A stretch of 64,000 nt of DNA from assembly GCA_014190355.1 (NCBI GenBank), contig BJGH01000001.1:282800-346799 (forward strand), read 5' to 3'. How positions within the stretch are numbered: position 1 is the stretch's first letter; the number at the start of each line of letters is the position of its first letter. This document shows positions 1-8,954 of the stretch, one piece after another. Under the pieces are notes generated by a model, which searched no databases, was not told where the DNA came from, and saw nothing but the letters and a program-made list of their open reading frames with translations. The position numbers and the translations under genes are program-made. The stretch comes from Alphaproteobacteria bacterium (GTDB taxonomy: Bacteria; Pseudomonadota; Alphaproteobacteria; Rickettsiales; UBA1997).

Positions 1-42
1 TAAATTTCTTATTTATAAAAAAAATTATTTAGTACAAATTTT

Positions 43-825
43 TTATCCAAAAAAAATGAAAGTAATTAAATAATTTGACAGGAGAATGAAGATTGAAGAG
101 GAAACTACAGCATTTGTTGTTGCGTTACCAACTCCCTCCGCTCCTCGATTAGAGTAATACCCAAAATAACAACCCATGACTGCAATTAAAAATCCAAAAC
201 AACTTGCCTTAACTAATCCCGAAACTACATCAATAAACTCAAGAAATTTAAAAGTATTTGCAATATATGGTCCAGCTGAAAAACCTAAGGAATGAACACT
301 CACTAAATAACCACCCATTACCCCAATAATATCGGCAATCAATACTAAAATTGGTAACACTAATACTGAAGCAATTAATCGCGGAACAATTAGATATTTA
401 AAAGGGTTGGTTGATAAGGTTCTTAAAGCATCAATTTGCTCGGTTACTCTCATTGTTGCAATTTCTGCAGCAATTGACGCACCTACTCTGCCTGCAACCA
501 TCAAACCTGCAAGAACTGGACCAAGTTCTCGAGTAATTGACAATACCACAACTGTTGCAATTGTACTTTCGGCATTAAATCTTGAAAAACCTGAATAACT
601 TTGTAAAGCTAGCACTGCTCCAGAAAATATTGCTGTTAAACCAACTACCGGTAAAGAAAAATAGCCAATTCTAAGCATTTGTGAAAAAATTAAACGCAAA
701 TAAAAAGGGGAATGAAAACAATGGAATACAGCTCGCGATGCAAAAACAGTAATTTCGCCAATTTTGGCTATCTGTTCTTGAGTATATCTACCAAGCTTGG
801 CAATAAAATTAAAAATAAGTTGCAT
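43..825 (-). CDS. mlaE: MlaE-family ABC transporter permease
   Basis: Inner-membrane permease of the Mla-type phospholipid transport system, which works with an ATPase (MlaF) and an MCE protein (MlaD) to keep the outer membrane asymmetric. About 260 residues with several hydrophobic segments, the usual family size. The motif region around 'ITRELGPVLAGLMVAGRVGASIAAE' in the middle is the MlaE/permease signature. The reading frame is open back to 846, but that codon is TTG; the ATG at 825 gives the normal family length, and a GTG at 840 is also possible. The gene is transcribed leftward, so mlaF and mlaD, if adjacent, would lie left of the window. It is divergent from the lipoprotein gene at 1049, with an AT-rich spacer of about 200 bp that must hold both promoters. 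Family assignment is firm; the transported substrate is taken from the family. Confidence 0.9.
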   Translation of the reverse strand: MQLIFNFIAKLGRYTQEQIAKIGEITVFASRAVFHCFHSPFYLRLIFSQMLRIGYFSLPVVGLTAIFSGAVLALQSYSGFSRFNAESTIATVVVLSITRELGPVLAGLMVAGRVGASIAAEIATMRVTEQIDALRTLSTNPFKYLIVPRLIASVLVLPILVLIADIIGVMGGYLVSVHSLGFSAGPYIANTFKFLEFIDVVSGLVKASCFGFLIAVMGCYFGYYSNRGAEGVGNATTNAVVSSSIFILLSNYLITFIFFG

Positions 826-1048
826 TAAATAATTAGTCACAAACAATTAATTTAGTTAAAAATAAGTTAAACTTAGAAACCAGTTATAAATAGAATCAAT
901 TGAATTTATTAATATCAAAATCAAATTAACATTAATTTAATTTTTAATCAAGTTTAAGTTTATTAAACAGAAAATATCGATAATTGCCAATCACAAATTT
1001 GTTTATAAGTTTTTATAAAATAATTTTTTTATTGTAAAATTAGATAAT

Positions 1049-1657
1049 ATGAAAAAAATATTAACTTCTTTAATTATCATAGCTTGTTTAGCTGCTAACT
1101 TAACATCATGCCAAAAAACTATAACCCAAAAAATTTGGAATAATAATTTTTTTAACGAAATTTTTTATAATTTTTTAATTAGCCGAGATGGACAATTTAT
1201 TGTTTTCCTCAGTAACAAATATCATTATGTTTTTAATGATCATAGTGGAAAAATTAAAAAATTAATTTTATGGAAAAAAAGTCACGATGCTCTTCATCTT
1301 AATCTAGATAAAACATTTTTAAATCTTGATGCACAAAATAACCTTCAAGGTGAAGTTTTTGTTGATGCCGATTTAGAGAAACTAAATCAACTGGACATCA
1401 ATACCTTAAAATCAATAGGTTTCTACTTTAATAGCAATAAAATGTCAGTAAATTTTAAAATTTTTGGCAAAAGATATCAAGCTCCACCAAACTTGGCCAA
1501 CAGAACTTCTCGCTTAAGTGCTCCTTATAATGTTCGAGTTTTTTATAAAATTCAACCTCATCAAAAAATTCTTAAAGCATCACTAACTCCAATAACTCTT
1601 GTTCTTGATACTCTAATGATATCAGGCAAAATCTTGAGTTTTCCCTTCAAAGATTAA
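1049..1657 (+). CDS. Putative lipoprotein of unknown function
   Basis: 202 residues. The N-terminus is a lipoprotein signal (MKKI, hydrophobic stretch, lipobox LTSC at about residues 18-21), so the mature protein should be lipid-anchored in the inner or outer membrane. The rest is a globular, Lys/Asn/Phe-rich chain with no motif I recognise; the C-terminal 'LTPITLVLDTLM' weakly recalls small YceK/YidQ-type lipoproteins, but I would not name it on that. It is the first gene of a rightward run that continues with the DUF2946-like gene and the TonB receptor. The 69-bp or longer gap after it means co-transcription is plausible but not shown. The lipobox is seen directly; the function is unknown. 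Confidence 0.6.
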   Translation: MKKILTSLIIIACLAANLTSCQKTITQKIWNNNFFNEIFYNFLISRDGQFIVFLSNKYHYVFNDHSGKIKKLILWKKSHDALHLNLDKTFLNLDAQNNLQGEVFVDADLEKLNQLDINTLKSIGFYFNSNKMSVNFKIFGKRYQAPPNLANRTSRLSAPYNVRVFYKIQPHQKILKASLTPITLVLDTLMISGKILSFPFKD

Positions 1658-1735
1658 AAAATTACCTTGTAAAGAAAAAACCTTAGATTTAAAATAAAAT
1701 TTCATATTAAACATAACTTTTAACATTTGCTGTTA

Positions 1736-2227
1736 ATGGCTGTTAGCATAAATAAAATACAAAATATTATAACAAAACTTAACAACTTTAAAGCACAACT
1801 AAGAAACTATAATTTTTTCTTGGGTTTCAGTTTAAAAGCAATTTCAAGAACTTGGACATCTTTTAGATCAAATAATTTATACTCAAATTTCAAACCTTTA
1901 GCTGTTACTTTATTTGCTATTTCCCTTTGTATACTTCAAAGCTATACCATAAGCCATTCAATTGCCCATAATTTCGATAAAAAATCTGATATTTATAACA
2001 ACCAATTTGAAATTAAAAATTCTCTAAACTCTAAATTCTCTGATGACAACTCCAATGATTGCAAGCTATGTTTATTTGCCAATTTTTGTAAGAAAATTAC
2101 CAATTTTAATAACATAATTTTTGGCTTAATTGCTACGAAAATAATTTTTGATCATCAAAAGATTTTAAATATCAAAACTAGATCAATTTTTAAATGTAAT
2201 TGCCGAGCCCCTCCCCTTGCTATATAA
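1736..2227 (+). CDS. Small His/Cys protein resembling DUF2946, next to TonB receptor
   Basis: About 163 residues from the ATG at 1736 (the frame opens at a TTG at 1727, less likely). One hydrophobic segment at about 53-70 is followed by HSIAH (His 74 and 78), then a Cys cluster DCKLCLFANFC (Cys 109, 112, 118), a second hydrophobic stretch, and a tail ending CNCRAPPLAI. The order hydrophobic segment, His, CxxC, R(A/G)PP tail is what I know from DUF2946-type proteins, which often sit beside TonB-dependent copper or metal receptors. That family match is by eye and divergent. It lies 93 bp upstream of the receptor gene, which supports a part in the same uptake system. The His/Cys pattern suggests metal binding, which is inference. 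Confidence 0.5.
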   Translation: MAVSINKIQNIITKLNNFKAQLRNYNFFLGFSLKAISRTWTSFRSNNLYSNFKPLAVTLFAISLCILQSYTISHSIAHNFDKKSDIYNNQFEIKNSLNSKFSDDNSNDCKLCLFANFCKKITNFNNIIFGLIATKIIFDHQKILNIKTRSIFKCNCRAPPLAI

Positions 2228-2320
2228 AAGAAAAACTCGGTTTTAATCTAACTTAAAACCAACTTTTAAAATAACAATTTTATCCCCATAAAATTTATAG
2301 CAATTCCAATTACTTAAATT

Positions 2321-4423
2321 ATGTCTATCAACAAATTAAACCAGTCGTTTTTACAAAAAATTACCCTAATCAGCGTTAAAGCTTGTACATTATTCTTCTT
2401 AAATTCAGCCTACGCTAAAGAGACTTTAAATTACGAAATTACTGCCGAAAAGCTTAACAACTCACGAAATAACATCTATAATAAAACTCACTCTTCTTCA
2501 TATAATTTTGATGAACAGTCATTACAAAATCTTCCTTTGGGAGAAGCAACATCTCTAAATCAAGTTTTAGGAAGAGCTCCAGGAGTTACTGTTGGCAGTC
2601 ATGGTCAAGTTCACATCAGAAACGAACACAGCAATGTCCAATATCGTATCAACGATGTTATTATTCCTGAAGGCATTAATGGCTTTGGACAAGTCTTTGA
2701 TGTCAGATTTGCTGATTCTATTAACCTTCTTACCGGAACACTTCCAGCCCAATATGGCTATCGCACAGCTGGAGTTGTTGAAATCAAAACTAAAGATCAA
2801 GTCAAAAATTCTAAACTTGACAAAGGAGCATATAGCGAACTTTTGGTTGGAACCAATAATGATCTTGGTGTTAACCAACAAATAAGCGGTAATGTCAATA
2901 ACTTAAATTATTTTTTAAGTGCTTCATATTTACAAAATAATCGAGGAATTGAATCGCCAACTAGCGCCAGAAATTCAACACATAATGATACTAAACAAGA
3001 TAAAGTATTTGGATATTTTTCAAAATTATTAAATGAAAAAAATCGTTTATCACTAATCCTTGCAAACGCTACCAATCGCTATCAGATACCAACTTCTGCT
3101 AATCAAATATTAGAACATGAATTTGAAGGAATTCAAAATATCAATTCTCGTGATATTAATGATAATCAAAAAGACTCCAATCGCTTTGCAATTTTATCAC
3201 TTCAGGGGATAAATAATTCTGGCTTAGATTATCAAATTGCTGGTTTTGTTCGCCATAGCCAATTAGATTTCCGTGCAGACAGCATTGGCGGTTTAACTTT
3301 CAATGGAATTGCCTCAAATATCGATCGCTCCAGCTTTAATTCAGGATTGCAAGGTGATTTTAGCAAAGAACTAAATGACAAAAATACCGCAAGATTTGGT
3401 TTTTATTTCAGCGATTCAAGAATTGATAATTCTAGCAATAATCTTACATTTGCAACAGATGATAATGGCGATAAAACTGGAATAATTCGTCTTCATACTA
3501 ACATTAATAACAATACTCGTTTATACAGCATTTATGCTCAAAACGAATTTAAAGCAAATAAAAAACTAGCATTTAACTTTGGTGCAAGATTGGACAAAGT
3601 CCAAGGAATTGTTGATCAACAACAATTATCCCCAAGATTTAGTTCATTGTATAACCTTAGCGAAAAAACTAAAATTCATGCAGGTTATGCAAAGTTTTTT
3701 ACCGCTCCAAAATCTGAATTATCTGGTAATCGTAACCCACAAATTTTTACTAATACCACTAATCAACCAGAAAATTTTAATAATTCTAAATTAAGATCTG
3801 AAGTTAGTGATTATTTTGATGTTGGTATCTCTCATAAGCTTAATAAAGAATTAACTCTTGGAGTTGAAGGTTATCACAAAGATGTCAAAAATCTTCTCGA
3901 TGAAGGGCAATTTGGCAATGCTTTAATTTATGCTCCGTATAATTTTAAAAAAGCTAAAATTTTTGGAGTTGAGTTTACATCTAATTACAAAAAAGATAAC
4001 TTATCAGCCTATGCCAATATTGCTTGGCAAAAAGCTCGAGCTCATAAAATCCTCTCAGGTCAATACTTGCTTGAAGATGCAGAAATTGATTTTATCTCGA
4101 AAAATTATGTTCATTTAGATCACGAACAAAGAACTACCGCTTCTGCTGGTGTTTCTTATAAAATCGCAAAAAATACTTTAGGATCTGATTTACTTTTTGG
4201 TAGTGGAATGCGTCGAGGAGATGCCTCTACCCTTAGTATGCCTGCATATACCGTGTTAAATGTTTTTGCAAGCCGAGAAATTGCTAAAATTAATTTTCGT
4301 TTTGCAGTTAACAATATCTTTGATCGAGTATATCGTTTACATGATGGAACTGGAATTGGTATGAATGCTTCGCAATATGGAATGAGAAGAACTTTTTACC
4401 TAATTGTCAGCAAAAGTTTTTAA
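2321..4423 (+). CDS. TonB-dependent outer-membrane receptor
   Basis: 700 residues, a normal length for the family. A signal peptide ends around AYA (residues 30-32). The plug domain follows ('LNQVLGRAPGVTVGSHGQ...IRNEHSNVQYRINDVIIPEGINGFGQ...ADSINLLTGTLPAQYGYRTAGVVEIKTK', about 80-165). The rest is a 22-strand-type barrel with many alternating aromatic/polar segments, a C-terminal 'NNIFDRVYRLHDG...SQYGMRRTFYLIVSKSF' and a terminal Phe, as expected for BAM-assembled proteins. It takes up a substrate using energy from the ExbB-ExbD-TonB complex encoded directly downstream, with 18 bp before exbB. The substrate is not readable from sequence; the neighbouring His/Cys protein and His-rich TonB make a metal or metal complex the best guess. 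Confidence 0.92.
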   Translation: MSINKLNQSFLQKITLISVKACTLFFLNSAYAKETLNYEITAEKLNNSRNNIYNKTHSSSYNFDEQSLQNLPLGEATSLNQVLGRAPGVTVGSHGQVHIRNEHSNVQYRINDVIIPEGINGFGQVFDVRFADSINLLTGTLPAQYGYRTAGVVEIKTKDQVKNSKLDKGAYSELLVGTNNDLGVNQQISGNVNNLNYFLSASYLQNNRGIESPTSARNSTHNDTKQDKVFGYFSKLLNEKNRLSLILANATNRYQIPTSANQILEHEFEGIQNINSRDINDNQKDSNRFAILSLQGINNSGLDYQIAGFVRHSQLDFRADSIGGLTFNGIASNIDRSSFNSGLQGDFSKELNDKNTARFGFYFSDSRIDNSSNNLTFATDDNGDKTGIIRLHTNINNNTRLYSIYAQNEFKANKKLAFNFGARLDKVQGIVDQQQLSPRFSSLYNLSEKTKIHAGYAKFFTAPKSELSGNRNPQIFTNTTNQPENFNNSKLRSEVSDYFDVGISHKLNKELTLGVEGYHKDVKNLLDEGQFGNALIYAPYNFKKAKIFGVEFTSNYKKDNLSAYANIAWQKARAHKILSGQYLLEDAEIDFISKNYVHLDHEQRTTASAGVSYKIAKNTLGSDLLFGSGMRRGDASTLSMPAYTVLNVFASREIAKINFRFAVNNIFDRVYRLHDGTGIGMNASQYGMRRTFYLIVSKSF

Positions 4424-4441
4424 TATTTTAAATAATTAAAC

Positions 4442-5095
4442 ATGCTCATAAATTTAATCAAAGCTGGAGGAATCACTATGATTCCTCTGGCAATTCTTGC
4501 GGTAATTGCTCTAGCAATTATTATTGATAAAATTATTTTTTACCGAAAACTTGTTAATATACCACAAAGTCTCATTGACTTAATTGAAAAATATAATTTT
4601 GATTGGCAATTGTTAAAAAATAATTTAAAACAACTTCCCTCGCAAAATTGTTATCGTCAGTTTTTTGAAATTATTGTTGATATTCAAGATCAAGATCATT
4701 CAAATAAATCTTCACCAAAAGAAATCCCAGTCTGGTGGATTGAATCACGAACCAATGATCAAGCAAAAGTTATTGAAAAAAAACTTAATTCTAGCCTTTG
4801 GCTTTTGGAAACAATTATTACCGCTTCACCTTTACTGGGATTATTTGGAACTATAATTGGCATGATGGCTTCTTTTAAAATCATTGGAAATTCTACAATC
4901 ATTAATCCAACCTTAGTTTCAGCAGGAGTTGCCGAAAGTTTAATTGCAACTGGTTTTGGATTATTAATTGCCATTATTGCCTTATTTGCTTTTAACTATT
5001 TTTCACGCTTACAAAATCAAACTTTAGATGAAATGGAAAGACTTGCCACAAAGCTGATTGATCACATAAAAATTGATCGCAAAATTAATGACTAG
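4442..5095 (+). CDS. exbB: ExbB/TolQ-family proton channel
   Basis: 217 residues. Three membrane segments fit ExbB topology: about 12-35 ('TMIPLAILAVIALAIIIDKIIFY'), about 125-150 ('ITASPLLGLFGTIIGMMASF') and about 158-190 ('AGVAESLIATGFGLLIAIIALFAFNYF'). The conserved PLLGLFGT(I)IGM and AGVAESLIATGFGLL motifs of MotA/TolQ/ExbB proton channels are present. With ExbD it converts the proton gradient into force on TonB. The spacer to exbD is only 3 bp, so translation is probably coupled. It could in principle be TolQ, but its place between a TonB receptor gene and exbD-tonB argues for ExbB. Confidence 0.9.
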   Translation: MLINLIKAGGITMIPLAILAVIALAIIIDKIIFYRKLVNIPQSLIDLIEKYNFDWQLLKNNLKQLPSQNCYRQFFEIIVDIQDQDHSNKSSPKEIPVWWIESRTNDQAKVIEKKLNSSLWLLETIITASPLLGLFGTIIGMMASFKIIGNSTIINPTLVSAGVAESLIATGFGLLIAIIALFAFNYFSRLQNQTLDEMERLATKLIDHIKIDRKIND

Positions 5096-5098
5096 ATT

Positions 5099-5506
5099 AT
5101 GAAGTTCAAAAGAATTCGTGTTAGTAAAAAAGGCAAAATTGAAATTATACCGATGATTGATGTAATGTTTTTTCTTTTAGCGACTTTTATTATTGCCTCA
5201 TTATCAATGCAATATTATCAAGGAATATCGGTAAATTTAAGTCAAGGGCAAGCTGAAAAAATAAGTCAAGAACAAACCATAACAATTAGCATAACTAAAG
5301 ATAATTTAATTTATGTTAATAAAAATAAAGTAGAATTATCAAATATTGTTAATGAAATTAATAAACTTTACCCTAATCAAGATTTGTCAGAAAAAATCAT
5401 TCTTCTAGCTTGTGATAAAGATTCTAAACAAGGTTTTGCTACACAGGCCATGCTCATGATTAGTAAAGCTGGAGGGCAACATTTTTCAATAATCACTCAA
5501 CCTTAG
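5099..5506 (+). CDS. exbD: ExbD/TolR-family biopolymer transport protein
   Basis: 135 residues: a short cytoplasmic N-terminus, one membrane segment (about 17-38) carrying the functional Asp in 'EIIPMIDVMFFLLATFIIAS', then a periplasmic domain. This is the ExbD/TolR layout and length. The Asp in the MIDV motif is the proton-carrying residue of the family. It lies 3 bp after exbB and 9 bp before tonB, so all three are one operon driven with the receptor gene. Confidence 0.92.
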   Translation: MKFKRIRVSKKGKIEIIPMIDVMFFLLATFIIASLSMQYYQGISVNLSQGQAEKISQEQTITISITKDNLIYVNKNKVELSNIVNEINKLYPNQDLSEKIILLACDKDSKQGFATQAMLMISKAGGQHFSIITQP

Positions 5507-5515
5507 TTATTAAAA

Positions 5516-6052
5516 ATGTATCGCCCCTTTTTAAGTTACAGTTTAGCAATTTTGTTTTACGGACTAATTCTTTCAACAAGTTTATTTTTTTATAAATACA
5601 ATCAGACTCTACCAAAAATTTCCTTGCAAATTGATGCTAAAATTTTTGATCAAATTCAACATGGCAATGATCATCAACATGAATTTTCAAAAGAAATTAG
5701 CAAAGAACACAACAATAAGGCTCAGCATCATTATGATCATTTGGAAGGTAAAAAACCAGATTTAGTTCAACAAAAAAATCCAGATCGCTCAAACATCGCC
5801 AAAAATTTAGCCCCACTTTATCAACCTCTTCCCGATATCCCCGAAGAGCTTCGTTTTGAAGCAATGCGAACCACTGCTCTGGCTCGTTTTAATATTAAAA
5901 GCGATGGTTATGTTGAGAGTGTTGAATTAATTAAGGCAAGCAATTCACCAAAATTAAACTATCTATTAGTCAAATCACTAAAGCAATGGCGATTTCCTCC
6001 TGCTAACAACAATTCAAGCCAAGAAATCTCAATTACCTTTGAAGTTAAGTAA
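5516..6052 (+). CDS. tonB: TonB-like energy transducer with His-rich linker
   Basis: 178 residues. N-terminal membrane anchor at about 7-27. A TonB C-terminal domain at about 103-178 ('LPDIPEELRFEAMRTTALARFNIKSDGYVESVEL...LLVKSLKQWRFPP...ISITFEVK') holds the usual G-x-V-x-x-V and (A/S)L-x-x-W-R-F-x-P pattern. The periplasmic linker lacks the classic Pro-Glu/Pro-Lys repeats and instead has seven His between residues 49 and 75. It ends the exbB-exbD-tonB run, 9 bp after exbD. Domain identity is clear; the meaning of the His-rich linker (metal binding or sensing) is inference. Confidence 0.85.
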   Translation: MYRPFLSYSLAILFYGLILSTSLFFYKYNQTLPKISLQIDAKIFDQIQHGNDHQHEFSKEISKEHNNKAQHHYDHLEGKKPDLVQQKNPDRSNIAKNLAPLYQPLPDIPEELRFEAMRTTALARFNIKSDGYVESVELIKASNSPKLNYLLVKSLKQWRFPPANNNSSQEISITFEVK

Positions 6053-6075
6053 CAAATATTTTATTCAAAAAAACC

Positions 6076-6627
6076 TTAACCATTCTTAAAATTTTTTTTA
6101 TTAAATTTAAAAATACAACTATAAAAAATTACCAAGACTAGACAAAATATAAAGTTCCAATTTGCCATTGATAACCCAAAAATCATTAATTCAGGTTCGT
6201 CACATTTTTTTACTTTAGCGTTTTTCAGAATTTCTCGCAATTGCTCAAGATCATTAACCTTGGCAATATTTTCAGTTGCACAACCGCTGAACGCTTTAAT
6301 AATTTTTAGCTCAACAGCTGAGTGATATAATGCCAATAAAGCATTAAAAGCTAATAACAAAATACAGATAATAAAAATATTTTTTTTTAATCGCTCACTA
6401 ACTTTTATCGAAGTTTTTTTTACAAAAAAATAAACTAAGGTTAAAAAAATTATCGCATAAAAAGGGATTCGTTGATAAAGACATAGAATGCAAGGCTCAT
6501 AACCAAAAATATACTGAGCAATAAAGGCTAAAGCTAATACCAAAGCACAAATCAAAAATAAGGAAGTAAAAGAAAAGTTGTAAAAATCTTTTTTTAAAAA
6601 ATATTTCAATGAAAAATTTTTATTCAT
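6076..6627 (-). CDS. dsbB: Disulfide bond formation protein DsbB
   Basis: About 183 residues from the ATG at 6627 (a TTG at 6639 would add four residues). Four membrane segments with the first periplasmic loop carrying CILC in 'GYEPCILCLYQRIPFYA' and a second loop with a separated Cys pair (SGCATE ... KKCDEPE). This is the quinone-coupled DsbB layout that re-oxidises DsbA. The start overlaps the end of pgi by 8 bp, so it is translated from the same transcript. No dsbA is seen in the window. The CILC pair plus the second Cys pair make the call secure. Confidence 0.9.
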   Translation of the reverse strand: MNKNFSLKYFLKKDFYNFSFTSLFLICALVLALAFIAQYIFGYEPCILCLYQRIPFYAIIFLTLVYFFVKKTSIKVSERLKKNIFIICILLLAFNALLALYHSAVELKIIKAFSGCATENIAKVNDLEQLREILKNAKVKKCDEPELMIFGLSMANWNFIFCLVLVIFYSCIFKFNKKNFKNG

Positions 6628-7855
6628 AAAAATTAGCAAGAATTTGTTTAGCTAAATCTTTTCTAAGCTCAACTGCTGGTTGATCAAAAGGATTAATATT
6701 TTTTGCATAAGCAATTGCAATAATTTCCAAAAACATCTGCATCATTAACCCTCCTAAGCTCTCTTCATCAACCTTATTAAGTTCAAATAATCTGATTGGT
6801 AATTTTTTTTGCCTTAGAACCTCAATGGTGGTATTTTTTTCAATATCAAGAATTTCTGATAATTTTTTGTTAGCAAATAATGTTTTACAACCCTCAAGAT
6901 CGTTAATTGTATAATCATTTGTTTTTATTTTAGCACTAATAAAAGTAAAAAACTTATCGTGATTGCCTTCCAGATAAAGTTGGAGCTGACTATGCTGATC
7001 AACAGTTCCCATTGAATTAATTGGCGTAGCACCATAGCCATTCTTACCCAATGATTCGGCTAAAAGTTGTCGATACCAATCAGTGAAATTTTTTAAAATA
7101 TCAACATAAGGCATGAAAACATTATTACGAAATCCCCGATTATAAAGCTCAATTTGGATAGCAATTGAATCGGCAATCGTTGGATTATTTAAAAAATAAT
7201 CAATAGCAAGCTTAGCGCCGCTGCGAAATTTTTTTACATCAAGACAAGCAATCAAAGCAGGAATAACTCCAACCGCACAAAATACTGAATATCTTCCACC
7301 AATGTCCGCAGGATGATCGATTACTTCAGCATTGATTTTATTGGCAATTTGTGCTAAAGAACTCGATTTATCAGCAGTTATAAATAAAAAATTGTCAGCA
7401 AAAATTTGTTGAGAATGATTTTCCTTTTTAAACTTATCAATCACAATCAAAGCTTGGCAAATTGTTTCAACGGTTTGACCAGATTTACTGATTACTAAAA
7501 AAAAACTTGTTACAAAATCAACATTTTTTAAAGAATTAGCAATTGAATCAGGATCGATTGATTCAATAAACTCAAGTTGGCAATTTGGCTTAATAGCGCA
7601 AATAGTTTTGGCACCTAAACTTGAACCACCCACTCCCAAAACAAAGATTTTTTTAAATTTCTGCAATGACTGAGTTATTTTCTGAAAATTTTCTAGATCG
7701 TCTTTTTTTTCAACGATATTTATGGCTGGGATTTTTTTTTCAGCAATTTCATTTCTTAAGCGCTTAATTGCTTTTTCAACATTCTGTCTTTCAAAAGTTG
7801 AAACATCACTAATTTCAATATTTTTAAACTCTTGGTGATATAAATTGAAGGTCAT
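6620..7855 (-). CDS. pgi: Glucose-6-phosphate isomerase (short form)
   Basis: 411 residues. Interconverts glucose 6-phosphate and fructose 6-phosphate. The SIS-type fold is visible in 'FVLGVGGSSLGAKTICAI', the sugar-phosphate loop 'VISKSGQTVETI', 'DIGGRYSVFCAVGVIPALI' and the closing 'GGLMMQMFLEIIAIAYAKNINPFDQPAVE'. The QPAVE ending and overall order fit Pgi, but it is clearly shorter than the enterobacterial enzyme (about 550) and close to the compact forms. First gene of a two-gene unit with dsbB. Its presence shows upper sugar-phosphate metabolism is retained, unlike in Rickettsia itself. A bifunctional Pgi/Pmi is possible but the length favours Pgi. Confidence 0.88.
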   Translation of the reverse strand: MTFNLYHQEFKNIEISDVSTFERQNVEKAIKRLRNEIAEKKIPAINIVEKKDDLENFQKITQSLQKFKKIFVLGVGGSSLGAKTICAIKPNCQLEFIESIDPDSIANSLKNVDFVTSFFLVISKSGQTVETICQALIVIDKFKKENHSQQIFADNFLFITADKSSSLAQIANKINAEVIDHPADIGGRYSVFCAVGVIPALIACLDVKKFRSGAKLAIDYFLNNPTIADSIAIQIELYNRGFRNNVFMPYVDILKNFTDWYRQLLAESLGKNGYGATPINSMGTVDQHSQLQLYLEGNHDKFFTFISAKIKTNDYTINDLEGCKTLFANKKLSEILDIEKNTTIEVLRQKKLPIRLFELNKVDEESLGGLMMQMFLEIIAIAYAKNINPFDQPAVELRKDLAKQILANFYE

Positions 7856-8033
7856 AATTAAATTAAATAATTTATAAATTATTGTTAATTGTTAATAACT
7901 TAAAGTAAAAAGTAAAGTAAAAAAAAGAAAAATATTGACTTTACAATTGTGATTATTTGATTAAAATTTGAAAAGTGATAACTAAAAAATTAATTTACAA
8001 CTTCACAATTTTATTGACAATATTGTATTATTT

Positions 8034-8108
8034 GGCTAGGTAGCAAAGTGGTAATGCAGAAGCCTGCAAAGCTTCTATGCGCCGGTTCGATTCCGGCCCT
8101 GGCCTCCA
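8034..8108 (+). tRNA. tRNA-Cys (GCA)
   Basis: A complete cloverleaf can be folded by eye. The 7-bp acceptor stem GGCTAGG/CCTGGCC (one G-U) is followed by discriminator T and an encoded CCA (8106-8108). The anticodon stem GAAGC/GCTTC has loop CTGCAAA, so the anticodon is GCA at 8066-8068. The T arm is GCCGG-TTCGATT-CCGGC. U73 and the GCA anticodon are the main identity elements of cysteine tRNA. It stands alone between the divergent pgi and the nadK end; no clear consensus promoter was found, though a TTGACA occurs at 8014-8019. Confidence 0.97.
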
Positions 8109-8144
8109 CTAAAAAAACTCTTACAACAAATTAATTTTTAAAAA

Positions 8145-8951
8145 CTAATTCATAAATTGTTCTCTAATTATCCTTTCTTCCAACGAATGGTTATTATCAA
8201 ATAAAATTTCAAAATTGGTTTTTAATTCTTGAAAAACTTCAACTTTAATAACATCTCTAACCTCTCTTGAGTCAGCTGTAGCACTGACTGATCTACTCTG
8301 TGGTTCTAAAATCTCAAAAATAACTTTGCAATTTGCAGGCAATAATGCTCCATTCCATTTTCTTGGACGAAAGGAACTTATCGGCGTTAATGCCAATATT
8401 TCCGCTCCAAAGGGAATGATTGGCCCACCGGCCGATAAGTTATATGCAGTGGAACCAGCAGGAGTAGCAACCATTACTCCATCCGCCATTAAACAAGCTA
8501 GTCTTTCTTGTTGATTAATGACAATACGAATTTTACATGCTTGATTAGTTTGACGAAGCAAGGCAATCTCGTTGATCGCAATAAAACTATGAACCTGCTG
8601 ATTAATATCCCACGCATTCATTCTTAAAGGGTGAATTCTCGCTATTTCCGCTACAGCTATGTTTTCTAAAACTAAATCATGGTTATAGCTATTCATTAAA
8701 AAACCGATCGTTCCACAATTTAGCCCATAAACTGCAATTGGTTTTTTTTCAAAAGCGTGGAGAATTCGAAGCATAAGACCATCTCCGCCAATTGCAATTA
8801 TTAGATCAATTTGCTGATCGTAAGCCTTTTGAATTGAACTTTGCTTATCAATATCCAAATCAAAAAAACTATATTTCTTTAACAATTCATTTTTAATTTT
8901 TTGAGCTTGATGATTTTTTAAAGCACAAATAACGGCAATTTTTTTAAACAT
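8145..8951 (-). CDS. nadK: NAD kinase
   Basis: 268 residues. Phosphorylates NAD to NADP. The phosphate-donor motif GGDG appears in 'LIIAIGGDGLMLRILHAF' (about 53-70), and the family motif 'GSTAYNLSAGGPII' (about 165-178) is intact, as is the closing 'ATADSREV'-type region. Length fits compact bacterial NadK. It starts 3 bp after the stop of rlmB, so the two form an operon. Confidence 0.93.
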   Translation of the reverse strand: MFKKIAVICALKNHQAQKIKNELLKKYSFFDLDIDKQSSIQKAYDQQIDLIIAIGGDGLMLRILHAFEKKPIAVYGLNCGTIGFLMNSYNHDLVLENIAVAEIARIHPLRMNAWDINQQVHSFIAINEIALLRQTNQACKIRIVINQQERLACLMADGVMVATPAGSTAYNLSAGGPIIPFGAEILALTPISSFRPRKWNGALLPANCKVIFEILEPQSRSVSATADSREVRDVIKVEVFQELKTNFEILFDNNHSLEERIIREQFMN

Positions 8952-8954
8952 AAC

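Noticed and set aside
2203..2244. CCGAG ... CTCGG followed by TTTT, possible terminator before the TonB receptor gene
   Set aside because: Only 5 bp of stem with a 28-nt loop, starting inside the DUF2946-like coding region; too weak.
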